DNA of 64,000 bases from the NCBI GenBank assembly GCA_032719365.1, contig CM064870.1, forward strand, positions 46,098,194 through 46,162,193, given 5' to 3'. The first letter of the stretch is position 1. Every line of letters starts with the position of its first letter. The position numbers and the translations under genes were made by a program. Positions 24,002 through 36,372 of this stretch are shown piece after piece. Source of the DNA: Prinsepia uniflora. Lineage: Eukaryota; Streptophyta; Magnoliopsida; Rosales; Rosaceae. The notes under the pieces were generated by a model. That model was not told where the DNA came from. It ran no database searches and worked only from the letters and a program-made list of their open reading frames with translations.

Positions 24002-27000
24002 ATGATGATGAAGATCCGCAGTTCCATGGCGAAAAGGCTCGTCTCCTCAACAACATCCTCTTCTTCTTCTGGTTGGTGGTTCAATAATACTGGCTCTAGC
24101 AGTATCAGATCATCGTCGTCCCTGGTGGGACAATGCCTAAACTATGACAACAACTTCGCGTCTGAATTTGATGGCAATCAGAAGACCGATAGTAGTAGCA
24201 GGTGGTTTCACTCTGAAGCCGCCTCACTGGGTGGCGGTGGAATGCCGTCATCCATGAGGGCAGCTGTCTTCAGAGAAGCCAACAAGCCTCTCACCATCGA
24301 GGAATTTCACATTCCTCGTCCCAAATCTGGTGAAGTTCTCATCAAAACCAAGGGTAAATATTCAAAATTAATCCTCTCTTTCTCACTGTTGCTTTGTTCA
24401 TCATTTAACTGTTTTGAGTGATTGTGACGGTTGATTTTGATTCTTGACTTATTCATTTCTAACTCTTTGATAAAAAGTACCCAGGAGTATAAAGCCGATT
24501 GGGATCGGCTGATGAATAAAAAAAAGAAAAGAAAAAATTGAAATTGAAAACCCAAGTTTTTCATCTTATTGAAGTTATTTAATTTCTAGAGACTAAAATA
24601 AATTCTTACACGGGTGCCCAGGTGGAAGATGATTTCTGAATTGTAGTATATCTATATGACGGGTTTCAGATAAGTTTTTCTGGTATGGGTGTTTCTATTT
24701 CAGTTGTATGATCTCTCCACGGAATCTTTGTTGTTCAAACAAACGAATTTTAAACTTCTCGTCCTTGTTTCTTTTTGGTTTTGACTAAATTGTGGATGCG
24801 TATCCCATATGTTTCACCTATTTATGTTTGGTGCACATTGTTGTCCGATTATTTTAATGTTTAACTTCCTGTTGTAGCATGTGGAGTTTGCCACTCTGAT
24901 CTGCATGTTATGAAGGGCGAGCTTCCGTTTTCTAGCCCTTGTGTCATGGGGCATGAGATAACTGGTGAGGTTGTCGAACATGGTCCAGGGACAGACAACA
25001 AAACCATAGCAAGGTGCCTTCATTAGATCACACGAATGTTCACGATGTTCTATAAATTTGCTCTATCATAAAGTGTAGATATCTGTTGGCACCGGTCTAT
25101 ACCTTTTACACTACTATAATTTTTGTGGGATTCTTGTGCAGTTATACTCCCTATTGGATTTAATATTTCATAAATGTAAGTCATGAAGGTTCTGGTGTAA
25201 TCCTACCGCATCAGTGTGTTTCAATGGAGAAATGAACTTGGAAATAGATAAAAAGCAGCCTTTCTGATATGACATATACTGATTTCCTTGTTTCAGTTAA
25301 TAAATTCAATAGGGAAAGACACTTGAAATTTGGGGCTCATAAATTCCGACTTTAGATTCCACGGGGATAAGTATCATATGCAAAATCCAACTTTTACATT
25401 CTATTTTTTTTTTTAAATTACTTTGAAATTTCTTAGTACCCTTAAAGTATCCCATCAAAATGTACCATTAGTTTTGAACAGAGTTATTCGGTATTAAAAA
25501 AATGAAGTAACTGATAGGATAACTAATAATGTATCGATTTTACATTTTAAAGGCTTGCTATATGAGATGGAGCATTTGATGTAACTTTCTGGTTGGAAGT
25601 TATAGACACAAGTCTATAATTAGGTGTATTATAAATTACAAAAACTTTGGGCTTTCATGTAATGGATGGACGATGGATTGTGTGGGTTTGAAGTTCTAAA
25701 TTCAAGTTCAAAGGAATATGGTAGTGGATTCATATTTTGGAATTTCATAACGGTAAGCAGATGAGTTTTTAGCTGGCTGATATGCCTTGGAAATGCGAAT
25801 TTTGATATTTCTAGGATGTGACTTGTGCATCGTCTTATACATAGTTTCTACTTGTGTGAACTGATATCTTCCTATACGTATTATGGGTGTGCATGCATGT
25901 GTGTGGATGCTTGACTTTGTGGTTGAACCAGATGACAATCAAAGTTGTTTATTAGTTGCATGTTCTCAAATTTTCAGATTACCAACTGGATCCCTCATTA
26001 TTGGAGCCTTCATCATGCCTTGTGGTAACTGTTCCTACTGTTCAAAGGTAATACTACTCATAGATGGTACTTTATTTGTTCTCTCCAATCTGTTATTCGT
26101 CAATAATGGTTTATTGGCTGCTTTGAAAATGTGGTAATTACAATCTTCTTTTTGGGGAAAAATGTATATCACACGGTTGATTATTTTTGGTCACTTAATT
26201 GAGAGAAGGGCCATGACGATTTATGTGAGGATTTCTTTGCCTATAACCGTGCAAAAGGAACCCTTTATGATGGCGAGACTCGGCTGTTCCTACGCAGCAG
26301 TGGTAAGCATCTCCTCTCTCTCTCTCTCTCTCTCTCACTCTATCTCTTTCCCCCTTCCTCCTTCCCTCCTCCTTTACAAACACCCCACCCCACCCCCACC
26401 CCCCAAAAAAAAAGAGAGAGAAAAAGATGAATCTTAGTATCACATTTCATCTTGATTGCCACATCGCTGTGTACTTATGTCCTGACTTAATTATAACGTC
26501 TTTCTACATTCATCTTCCTTCGAACTCAGCCCTTTTATCTACATGTGATAAGGTTGGCTAATCATGTGGATTACACATCATTGCTTGTTAGCTTAAAAGT
26601 ATTCTATATTCTGCAGGAAAACCAGTTTATATGTATAGTATGGGAGGCCTTGCTGAATACTGTGTTGTGCCAGCAAATGGATTGACTAGTTTGCCGGAGT
26701 CATTGCCATACACAGAGTCTGCAATTTTAGGATGTGCAGTATTTACTGCTTATGGTGCTATGGCTAATGCGGCTGAGGTGCGTCCTGGGGATTCAGTTGC
26801 TGTGATCGGAATTGGGGGTGTTGGATCAAGGTATACCTATAAAACCTTTTACCCAGTAAATTTATATGCTTCTTGATCAGTACGTTTGAATTTATGTAGT
26901 ATAAACTTGGGTCATCTCTTTGGCAATGTTTTTGTATGAATAAACATGGTTCTTGAAATTTCTCCATTCCTTAATAAAAGTTGGGTTCTTAGAATAACAA

Positions 27001-30000
27001 TGGTTAAAAGCATTTACTATTTATAGCAAAAGTTCCACCTGAAAGGAATATGCATACAAAAGCATCTAGATAGAAGAATTCTTGTGGCATCACGTCTGAC
27101 TTTCTGTTAATAATTTTAAGAAGCATAAGCTGCATTAAAATTGTACATAATAATGTTGTCACAATTAATGCACAACATTCTCAATTCCCAGTTCTGTACT
27201 CTATTCCCTGCAATATAATTGGTTGGGAAATCAATGCATTCACATCACCACATATGTTATTATTGTGCGAAGTCTTTACAGTAAGCTTTACTATCATGCA
27301 TTGTTATATTTATGGGTATGCATTAATACTAAATCAATAAATAAAATCTTGCACTTTTCTCCCCCTCTCATGCCAAATTATTCTTTCCTCATGAACTCCA
27401 TTAAGATGCTCCTCTGTGTGATGGCTGTCTGGATGAAACTCAGATCTTGTTGACGCTTGCAGAAATTGATCCTTTGATGTCTGCACGTTCTCCAACCATA
27501 GTTGTAGGATGGTTGGTTGACAGGCGCTGGTAAACGCAAACAATCTCAACCGGATCAAACAAGATTGTCGAAGCAGGCTGCCCTTTTCTGTTCCCTTCTT
27601 TGAGCACTTTCTTCCTCTGTCTTCCTCTATTTCCTTCACTTTCTCATTATTGTCTTATGGCTTCCGCATTTGATTGATGCTAAGGCTTTTAATTATTTTT
27701 TTGTTTACTAATTTTGGACTAGCTGTCATTTCATCCATAGTCCATACAAGGCTAGGAACTTTGGTTTTATCTTGAGTGGGTTTTATTTAATGTTATTGCT
27801 TCCTTTACCTTTTCTCATGAAGTTATTATATAGATTTAATAGTTTATCACTTACTACAGCTGTTTGCAGATAGCAAGAGCATTTGGTGCCTCTGATATTA
27901 TTGCTGTGGATGTTCAAGATGAAAAACTGCAGAAGGCGAAGATATTTGGTGCTAGTCATGCTATAAATGCAGCTAAAGAAGATGCTGTTGAAAAAATAAT
28001 GGTACATACCTAAAAGAAATTTCCTTTCCTTTTAGTATGATATGATACGGTATTGGTATAGTACTTGTTCAAGGTAAATTTGTGCTAATTGCGGTGTGCC
28101 AATGTCGATGACTTGTTTTATTCTTACTGTTATGTTGCGAAAGAAGCTGGCTTGTTTTGTTTCAAGTCACAGTCCAACCAACAACATGAAACTACCCCAT
28201 GGAGCCAACAATAATATACAATAATTTCCTAATAAGAGAAGGTCCTTATACGAGGACCTGTTTATCAGTCATTAGATGAGATATGGAGGTTGGGATGCCT
28301 GGTTGGTGAACTAGATCTTTATGCATCTCCACTATGCCTATGTCTTTGGGGGTTGAGAATTATTCCTCATTTAAAGAATACATTGAAGGACCTTATTTGA
28401 GTTGGTAAAAAAAAATATGAAAAGGACCTTATTTGAGAATAATTCTCACACATGGACACATGCATACATACTGCAGAAATCAAGATTCTTGGATAAAGAA
28501 AATGGTACTCGTCATGATGAATAACCGGTGGTTGTGGTCGCGAAGGGCATATGAATTAATCTTAATTGTATCAATAAAAAATTAAGTTCATAGTTTTCTA
28601 TTAAAGAAAAACAGAATTGTATAGTTTTTCATTAAAATCAGTGCATATACCAGTAGATTTGTCTTCATCTCAACACAAGAGTAACCATGTAACTTGTTTT
28701 AGATTTACGTGGAACATAATCTGCTTTGACTGATTTTTGAGATGAAGTGAAACCTTTTCTTTGTTCTATCCCTCTATTGTTAAGTTTCTTTTTGGGTTGT
28801 TATAGTTCACTTCTTGTGGACAGGAAATAACTGGTGGAAAGGGTGTGGACATTGCTATTGAAGCCCTCGGAAGGCCGCAGACCTTTTTGCAATGTGTTCA
28901 GAGTGTGAAAGATGGAGGAAAAGCTGTAATGATTGGTCTTTCAAAAGCTGGTGCAGTTGGGGAAGTAGATATAAACCGTCTTGTTCGTAGAAAGGTGAGT
29001 ATGAGAAATCATGCATCATAGTGACAATTGCATTTCAATTTTGATGCGGAATGGTCAAGGGCAATTTAGTCTTTAGGGTTTTAGTATATCTTTGTTTTCT
29101 GTTTTATTAAGGAATAGACATGTTTTCATGTTCTATTAGGATTAGTTTATCTCTGTTTTCTGTTTTAATTAGGAGTAGGCATGTTTCCATGTTCTACTAG
29201 GATTTGGATTAGGATGTTCTTTCTAATTCCAGTTTAATTAGGATTTCTAATTTGTTTAATTCCCTATAAATACGCCATTGTAATTCAATGGAAGAGAGAT
29301 GTGTTTATGAATAAAAGTTTGGGTATATTTTCCTGCGAAAGGATTATTTTGGTGTGAAGCCCCTTTCGGGTGTGAAGCCCCTAGAGCGAATCCAGACTAT
29401 TTTGGTGCGAAACCAAGTTTTGGTGTGAAGCCAATTTCGGGTGTGAAGCCACTGGAGTGATTCCAGACCTATGTTTTAAGTTTTATGTTTGTTTTCCTAG
29501 AGTTTGCTTCTGCTAGTTTGCTAATTCGTAGGTTTCAGATCTGTCCTACACCAAATTTTTTGTATATGGTATGATATTTTTTGGCACAGCATCTGCATTT
29601 ATTAAGGTGAACGTAGATAGGTGTACTTCTGATAAGATCATAGGGATCAGATGAAAATTGAGAAATCTTTGGAAACTCTTACAAGAACTTATAAGTAGGT
29701 GCTTGATCTTTCATTTGTCTATTTTGACTAAGGAAACACCTTGTTCTTTTATAACAGTTTCTGATCTCGGGAATAATATGGAAAAATGCTGTTATTTGTT
29801 TAACTTAAGTCTTTTGAATATCTGTAAGAGCGTGATGGTAGGTAAGATGCATAGGAAATTTGTGGAATGAGAAGAGAGCAAAGTCGCTTCTAGAGGCCTT
29901 AGACATCAGATTGCATCACACAGTCACTTCTAGGGGCCGGCCTTAGACATCAGATTGCATCTTTACAACGGAGGAGTGTGGAATGGCCTTTTTTCATAGG

Positions 30001-30511
30001 TGGAAATAACAGTTGCTATAATAATTTTACAGTGTAGTTTTCATCTGTGACCCCTGATCTGATTGGTCTTGGGGGAAAAAGGCACCAAAGGGATTTGAGA
30101 GCTAGATGATATTCTAAAATTTAATTCCTCTTGCATCTAAAAAGCCACAAAATCATTATAGTTCATATCCCTTGTTTTGTTGAATCCAGCTTTGGTCGCA
30201 GGTTTGTTTTTTCTTTGTGGAAGTATTTCAGCAAACATCTTAAACTTTTGTTTTTTCTTTGTGGAAGAAGTATTTCAGAAAACATCTTAAACTTACTTGA
30301 CAATGATCTTGTGGTGTAGATACAAATCATTGGATCATATGGAGGAAGGGCCAGGCAGGATCTTCCTAAGTTGGTTAAACTGGCAGAAACAGGAGTATTC
30401 AATCTAACTAATGCTGTTTCAAGAAGGTACAAATTCGAAGAGTCCAACGACGCATTCCATGATCTTAACCAGGGCAGCATTGTCAGTCGCGCAGTGGTTG
30501 AGATAATGTAG
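24002..30511 (+). CDS. Zinc-dependent alcohol dehydrogenase-like protein (MDR family), 8 exons
   Basis: Exons: 24002-24353, 24878-25013, 25978-26047, 26209-26302, 26617-26830, 27860-28001, 28824-28994, 30320-30511. All introns are GT-AG and phases match, giving 456 codons then TAG. The first ~75 residues are Ser-rich with Arg/Lys and few acids, like an organelle transit peptide. GroES-like domain: catalytic-zinc ligands C122 (ACGVCHSD), H143-E144 (GHE) and probably C257; structural-zinc cysteines C178, C181, C184, C192. Rossmann motif GIGGVG at 282-287, with D306 at the end of the second strand suggesting NAD(H). It should oxidise an alcohol or reduce an aldehyde; the substrate is unknown. 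It resembles the Arabidopsis At5g63620/HER2-type proteins (from memory). All key residues are present, so it looks functional. Confidence 0.92.
26311..26336. repeat. CT microsatellite in dehydrogenase intron 4
   Basis: A run of about eleven CT dinucleotides starts nine bases after the exon 4 donor. A C-rich, then A-rich tract follows (about 26340-26430). It makes the intron start strongly pyrimidine-rich. Confidence 0.9.
29050..29555 (+). mobile_element. Probable LTR fragment in dehydrogenase intron 7
   Basis: The block has LTR-like parts: TATA-type CCCTATAAATACGCC near 29265, a downstream GAATAAAAG signal near 29310, and internal tandem units. About 60-bp copies with TATCTYTGTTTTCTGTTTTA start near 29087 and 29147, and GGTGTGAAGCC repeats lie at 29350-29450. 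It may be a decayed copia-type solo LTR ending near TCCTACA at about 29550. No TSD could be confirmed, so the borders are approximate. It lies in the intron in the gene's sense orientation. Confidence 0.45.
29882..29960. repeat. Two-copy tandem repeat in intron 7
   Basis: Two units of about 38 bp share TCGCTTCTAG/TCACTTCTAG and CCTTAGACATCAGATTGCATC. They lie about 360 bp upstream of the exon 8 acceptor. Confidence 0.8.
30203..30293. repeat. Two-copy tandem repeat next to the exon 8 acceptor
   Basis: Two units of about 45 bp share TTTTTTCTTTGTGGAAG and AACATCTTAAACTT. The second unit ends 27 bp before exon 8 (30320). The duplication adds a second T-rich tract close to the acceptor. Confidence 0.8.
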
Positions 30512-31390
30512 TTCAGTTTTCTCCAAGCGGCCGTTCTTGATGACAAAATTCCTTATCAAGTACGAGCCATCTCCACCGGCGTAACCATTGCATCCTCAAA
30601 AGCTTTGTTCAATCAAATTATATGCTACAGGGTTTGTTGGTTGGGTTACAAAACTGGTTCCAACAATATTCAGTTTATGCTTTCGTTTCTCCTTTCTTAA
30701 ACCTTTTTTTTTTCCTTTTTCCGGCCCACCTTCCATAGACCTCAAGCTCTTATGGAAGAGCTTCTACATGAGATTTGAATAATATATAACTAAGAAAATC
30801 CCTCTTGTTAACCATCATGTATTAGTTATTTGTTTGCCTGCATTGAAATGGTTTCATATGAACTGTCATGAGATTAGTGTTTTGGGCGAACTTGGTTAGC
30901 ACGAACTGGGATTTTGTTTGGGGTGAATTTGACTTGCACGAATCAAGGATTCTGTTTGGGCTTGCAGTTACATTTAGATTTTATACTAGGCTGCCTACAT
31001 AAGCTAGGCGGAATCATACCAATGTAGTTCAGATTTGGATTTACTTGAATTTAATCGGATGGAACCAGAGACTCAAATTGCGTGTGATTGATTGCATCTA
31101 GTGGGACTTCGCCCGAGGGTGGAGCCATTCTTGGCTAGCTCCAAGCCATTCTTCTCATTTCGTCTTATCTTACACTTAACTTGAGCTCATCTAATTTAAC
31201 TTCCCAAATTGTTACACCATTGCATCATTTCATCACACTATTATCCCATGCAATTAAATTTGTTTATGTAGGAGTAATATGACAAAATTTGTATGGGCTA
31301 TTAAGACGGTTTGCCACAACTTAACTTTCTTCTTAACAATTTGGAGAAAAAAAAAAAAAAAACTCTTCTTAACACGTCTACAAGGTTCAA
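30512..31390. other. 3' flank of the dehydrogenase gene
   Basis: No further coding region is visible. The first few hundred bases probably form the 3' UTR; no perfect AATAAA was found, but AATAATATATAA near 30778 is AT-rich. The rest is AT-rich unique sequence ending in an A-run (about 31348-31363) next to the GC-ended repeat. Confidence 0.4.
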
Positions 31391-31838
31391 AACGGCGCTA
31401 GGCGCTCCTAACACAGTCGATAGGAGCCTAGCGCCTAGGCAATTAGGTGGGATCTAGGCGGAAGCCTAGTGGTTTTTTTTTTAAAGACAAAATTCAGCAA
31501 ATTAATAATATAATGAATATTATCACATAATTCTAGAATAAAAATTAATTATCTAGATAAATAAATTGAGTTGGGAATCATAAATGTTAAAAATGTAAGT
31601 TTTTTTTATTAATTTTATTATACAACATTCTATATTTTTTAATTTATTATCTTTGTTTTAATTAAGACTTATATTATTAACTAAGTATTTAATAAATAAA
31701 ATAACTTATATAACTAAATACATATAAAAGAAGTTACATAACTAAATATGTATAAAAATGTACACGCAAATCCACTAAATATGTATAAGGATATACCCGC
31801 AAATCCACCTAGGCGCTTAGTCATTAGGCGGAGCGGTT
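31391..31838. mobile_element. AT-rich repeat with GC-rich TAGGCGC ends
   Basis: The left end has GGCGCTAGGC and TCCTA arms facing TAGGAG and CTAGCGCC (31394-31435), a strong hairpin, then repeated CTAGGCGGAAGCCTAG. The right end has CACCTAGGCGCTTAGTCATTAGGCGG (31806-31833). Between them is a 350-bp AT-rich core with internal duplications (31730-31800). This GC-ended, AT-cored layout matches small non-autonomous plant transposons, probably hAT-like. The TSD is unclear because the right side abuts the truncated element H. Confidence 0.5.
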
Positions 31839-34800
31839 TCCCACCTTGTGACACGAGTAATGCTGGTTTTCCGCATCGGTAATAAGTATTTCGAAGTCAT
31901 TTTGGGGTGACTTCTCAGGTTCTGCCATGGTATATGGGGTAAGTGATGGTTGGTTGCCACTAGTACACTGATCGTGTATTGGTTGGTGAACCCAGGATTT
32001 GTCTTGGGTCATCAAGTGGAGTTGAGTATATCGAAGTTAGGTGACTGAGATTCCTCATTTTCTGCTTGGTGGCAGACGATGATGGATTACGTGACGTGGT
32101 GAATGCAATGAGTTTTGTCTGCATTCACGTAGGTTGAGTTTTGGTGTCATCGTGTTGGATCATCCTTGATTCTCCTAGGTGGAATGACAAGGATCGATAC
32201 GAGGTAATTGGTGAGGACCCACAGTCTCGGCGTGTCTCTTCGTTGACTAATCTGTTTAGATGTGGGAAATGGTTGAGGACTTTGGGCATTGTGACGATCC
32301 TCGATCGTGACATTTATGATCGGGTGACACAGCTATGAATCTCGATCGTGACGCCTATAGTCGGTTGACGTAGTGGTGGATCTGGATCGTGATCTTGATG
32401 ATCCAGATAGGTGGGGAGTTTATCACTCTTACCTGGACGTTTGAGTTGAGGATGTTGGGACTGAACTTCTTTTCGAGGTAAATCCCGTATGGTATATTAC
32501 TCAGGTGAATAAGTGTCCGATGAGGTCGGATTTTGTCAGCCTAGATATGTTGATATTGGGATTGGCTTCCCTTTGAAGTCAATCGATGGTAATAGGGTAA
32601 TCGGTTGAGCAGGTAACCGAGAGGTTCAGTTTTGGTACGTCTCGGTAGATGTGAACGAGGTTTCGAGTTTTGGAATCAGATTTCTAGATTTGGGTTTTGG
32701 AATCGGATTCTGGGTGACGCTTCAGGATTTGATTCTAGAGCTTGACTGTGGATTTTCTTTTTATGGATTTGGGTTCGGAATGGTTATTCCAAATGCCGGC
32801 TTACGGAATGATGATTTCGGATTCGGATTTTGGACATGGTTATGGATATGATTTTTGGGTTTGGATTCGGGATTTCTTACGAAATTGCGGATTCGGATTC
32901 GGATTTGGAAATGAATAATGGGTTGGAGCTTCGATTTTTCTAATGCTGGATTGGACAAGTGAACTCCATAATTGAAACGTGATTGCCTACAACCTAGGTC
33001 GTCGTGTTGACGTTGTTGTTGTTGTGGTTGTAGTCTGATTGATGGGTAGATGTACGTACCTTGTACGTTGTCCGGGGTACGATACTGGGCAGACTTGTCG
33101 TGCCTGGTGACGGATATAGGTTATACCTGTAGTAGGTTGGTGAGTGTGTTGGTAGTCGGATTGATTCCGATACCATCGGATTAGTTGAGGTCGTGGACTG
33201 GACATTGGATACTGTGCGTTGGGTCATGGTATTTCTGAGGGGTCCAGTTACACGCAGGTCGAGTTAGATGTTGGTATACGTATACTCAGGATGAGTATGT
33301 TGGTGGTTAGTGTAACCACAAGTGGGAATAGTGTCAATTTTCGATGGACGACTATCAAGTGGTGACAGTTTGTCGGAGGTGTCAGTGTGGATCGATTAGT
33401 GAGGGCTAATGACTCCCAGTGGGAGCAGACATCAGGTTAGATTGGTGATTGAGGAAGGAATCGTCTAGTTGGTTGGGTCAGCGACTTGGTAGATTTGACA
33501 AGTGGTGTCAATTCGTAACGTATGGCTACGGTCATTCGATGTGGTCGAGTGTAGTCGATGTGGCGTGAGTGTTAGTGGTACGTCTGGGTACGAACGAGTA
33601 TTATTCTGTTTAGTGGGTGTACGGGTGTACACGTGTCGTGAGATCGAATTATTTCCACGAGGTGGAGGTTGTGGAATCGAGATAGTTGGAGTTTCGAGAA
33701 CGAAACGAATTAAGGAGGGAAGAACGGTTAGATTAAGTCAGTTGGAATTTGGAGGAAGAAATTAATTAAGGAGGGAAGGTTGTAACGACCCGTCCCAAAT
33801 TCCTAGATTATATTAGTGACTAATCACGATTAGTGAGGTTAATCGGTGATTAATAGGGCGAAATCGAACGAACGATGCAAAATGACCGTTTTGCCCCTAG
33901 CGTGGGTAAAATGTTGACTTTTCATTCGGGGGGTCAAATGGACTTTGACCGATGACCGTGAAGTAGTTCATGACGTCACGAGTTCATAGACAGGTGGCAC
34001 GTTCAATTCCGACGTTCGAGGAGGAAGTTACGACGTTCGGAAGTTTAGGGGCATTTTGGTAATTTTGGTTAAATGGGGCCAAATGCTGACTTTTTGACCG
34101 AGAGGTCCGATGGCCGAGGGCCAAGGACCGTTACGTAGAGTGGGACGATACGAATCCATAGACAGGCGGCACGCTGAAATCGGACTTCGAACGGGGAAGT
34201 TATAGGTCACGGAAGTTCGATTTCATTATGCACGTACTTCGAGGCGATGATGAGGTGGCCTTTTCTGATTGGGTCAGATATTTTGAGTGGGTCCCATGGA
34301 TGAGTGACAAGTGTCACTCATCTTATTAGTCAATACCCTAAATTGTGGATCTACTTAATTAAATATTAATATAATTATTATTTTATAATTAATCTCTCCA
34401 ACATCAAATCCTATCCATCCATTCCTTTTAATCTCTCAAATCCTCACCACTCATCTCATCTAATCTATCCCACTTCTCTCATCAGCCATCACTCTTCTTT
34501 TTTCTTCCTAAAGCCTGAAACCCATATCCCCCATATTCTTCATTTTCTTCAAAAATCGAAACACCCACACACCATCACCATTCACCGCTTGTGTGAGCTG
34601 AGAGTGACCGTGTGAGGAGTGTGAGGGGTTGAGGACCGAGAGGCTGGACGGTGGCCCACGATGGAGGCCACGGCGGAGTGAACCCGTGAGGTAAGGAAAT
34701 ATTCGAATTTTTAAAATTGGATTTTAATGGTTTTTACTCGATTCCATTAATTGGGTAAGGTTTCTAGGGATCCCAGGAGATGAATAGGATTGGTTTCGAG

Positions 34801-35049
34801 GTGTTGGACGACCTGGAACAGCCGTGAACGGCAGGAGAAGTCATGGCCGCCATGGCTGGATTGAAGGTACGGGTTTTCGATGTTTTTCTTCTGTTTTAAA
34901 GTCATAGGATTGTAGGTTAGGATGAGGGGACGAAAATGGGACAAACAGGAGGAGTTTTGGTGGCCGGAGCAGGGAGAACCGGCCGGGTCAAGCCGCGGGT
35001 CACGACGACCGGGTTGCAGGCTTCGGGTCGACCCGACGAGAGGACAGGG

Positions 35050-35215
35050 ATGACTGATGACGTCATCATGTCAGGGATAACGACATCATGTCAAATCTGA
35101 CAATGTCAGCTGACATGTCAGAATATGGACCAATGGGAGCTTGACACGTGGCACTGTCAGAGGTGTCAGTGCATGACGTCAGCGTTGACTTTTCAACGCA
35201 TTGACCAGCACGTGG
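35050..35215 (+). promoter_or_regulatory. ACGT-core motif block in LTR H
   Basis: TGACGTCA is at 35058 and 35174 and CACGTG at 35145 and 35209. Repeated CTGACA/TGTCAG palindromes and a CCAAT box lie close by. This is the counterpart of the denser block in LTR B. A transcriptional role through bZIP factors is inference. Confidence 0.5.
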
Positions 35216-36185
35216 GGGTGCGTGTGAACAGTGTTTTGAGTGGGCCCAGTGTCATTTTAAAGGTTTCGACGATCCGGATCCAATGGCGGCGGTTTCGGGT
35301 CGATCGGAGATCGTTAGATTGGTCAATTTGAGGTTTTTCACCTTGGAAAACGTGTACGGGACACGTTGACTTTTCCGGGAAAGTTTAGGGTTCTTAATAT
35401 GGACTTGTATAGGTTAGTAGTAACCTTTGGATATGATTTGGACAGGCCAGGATGACCCGGAGAGGTCGGATTGGCTCAGGAGAGCCATATGTCACGCAAA
35501 TCTAGGCGGCAGCTCGGACGGTCTGTGAGTGGACCTTGTTTTCTAAATTGGTGCATGCATAAATGTTTATTATATGTTTTATTACTTGTTTGATGATGCC
35601 ATGGGTGCATTTGTATGTGGCTACGTATAAGCACGTATTTCGAGGTTTCGGCCTTATATAGTGCTTATACGGGTTTGTATTTCTTTATTGGTTTTAATGA
35701 AATAGTTTTGGATTTCTAAATGGATAAACTCGGGTATGAGACCCATTTGGTTTTGTCTCGGGCATATGGCACTATTTACGACTTTCGGGTCTAAATCGTG
35801 GTCGCGACGGGTGCTATGTGCACAGCGATCGACGATACGACGCTCGCCTCCGGATTGGGATGTGTTCCTTCCGAAGAGGTCACGATGCACGATTCGTGGT
35901 CGGGCAGCCTGAGGAGGCTCGACTTCGGAGTGCTAACAGTTCAGGATAGCGATCGGTGATGAGTGCACCATGATCTTGTGGTGGTCCCGTCGGTTGATTC
36001 GTTCACGACAACATACCAGGATTGAGAGCGGTCCTGGATGGATGGTTGCACGCATCACTATGATCAGAGTCGTGACTGACCCTTAGATATCGGGCACGAT
36101 GCCCAGCTAATGTCATATATTCGGGCATGACACCCAGTTGTTTTACACTGATGACTTCGTGTCAGGGACCCTAGATGGATTTCCA

Positions 36186-36372
36186 AGTTCATGACGGTTT
36201 ATGGAAACCGGCATGAACTCTGGAAAGGTCATTGTGGTTCATGAAGGTTTAGGGGAACCGGCATGAACCTTTGTCAGGTCATTCTGGTTCACGATGGTTT
36301 ATGGGAACCGGCATGAACCCTGGTTAATGGATGTTATGGATCATGACGATTCAAGGGAACCGGGCATGAACG
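36186..36372 (+). repeat. CATGACGG/CCGGCATG hairpin array in LTR H
   Basis: Four units at about 55-60 bp spacing. The first (36186-36219) has AGTTCATG/CATGAACT arms, while the third has GGTTCA/TGAACC arms, a paired change. The inner stems are of CGGTT/AACCG type with 5-6 nt loops. Confidence 0.85.

Noticed and set aside
26195..26443. Minus-strand frame over the CT microsatellite
   Set aside because: It translates a simple repeat and the antisense of exon 4 of the dehydrogenase.
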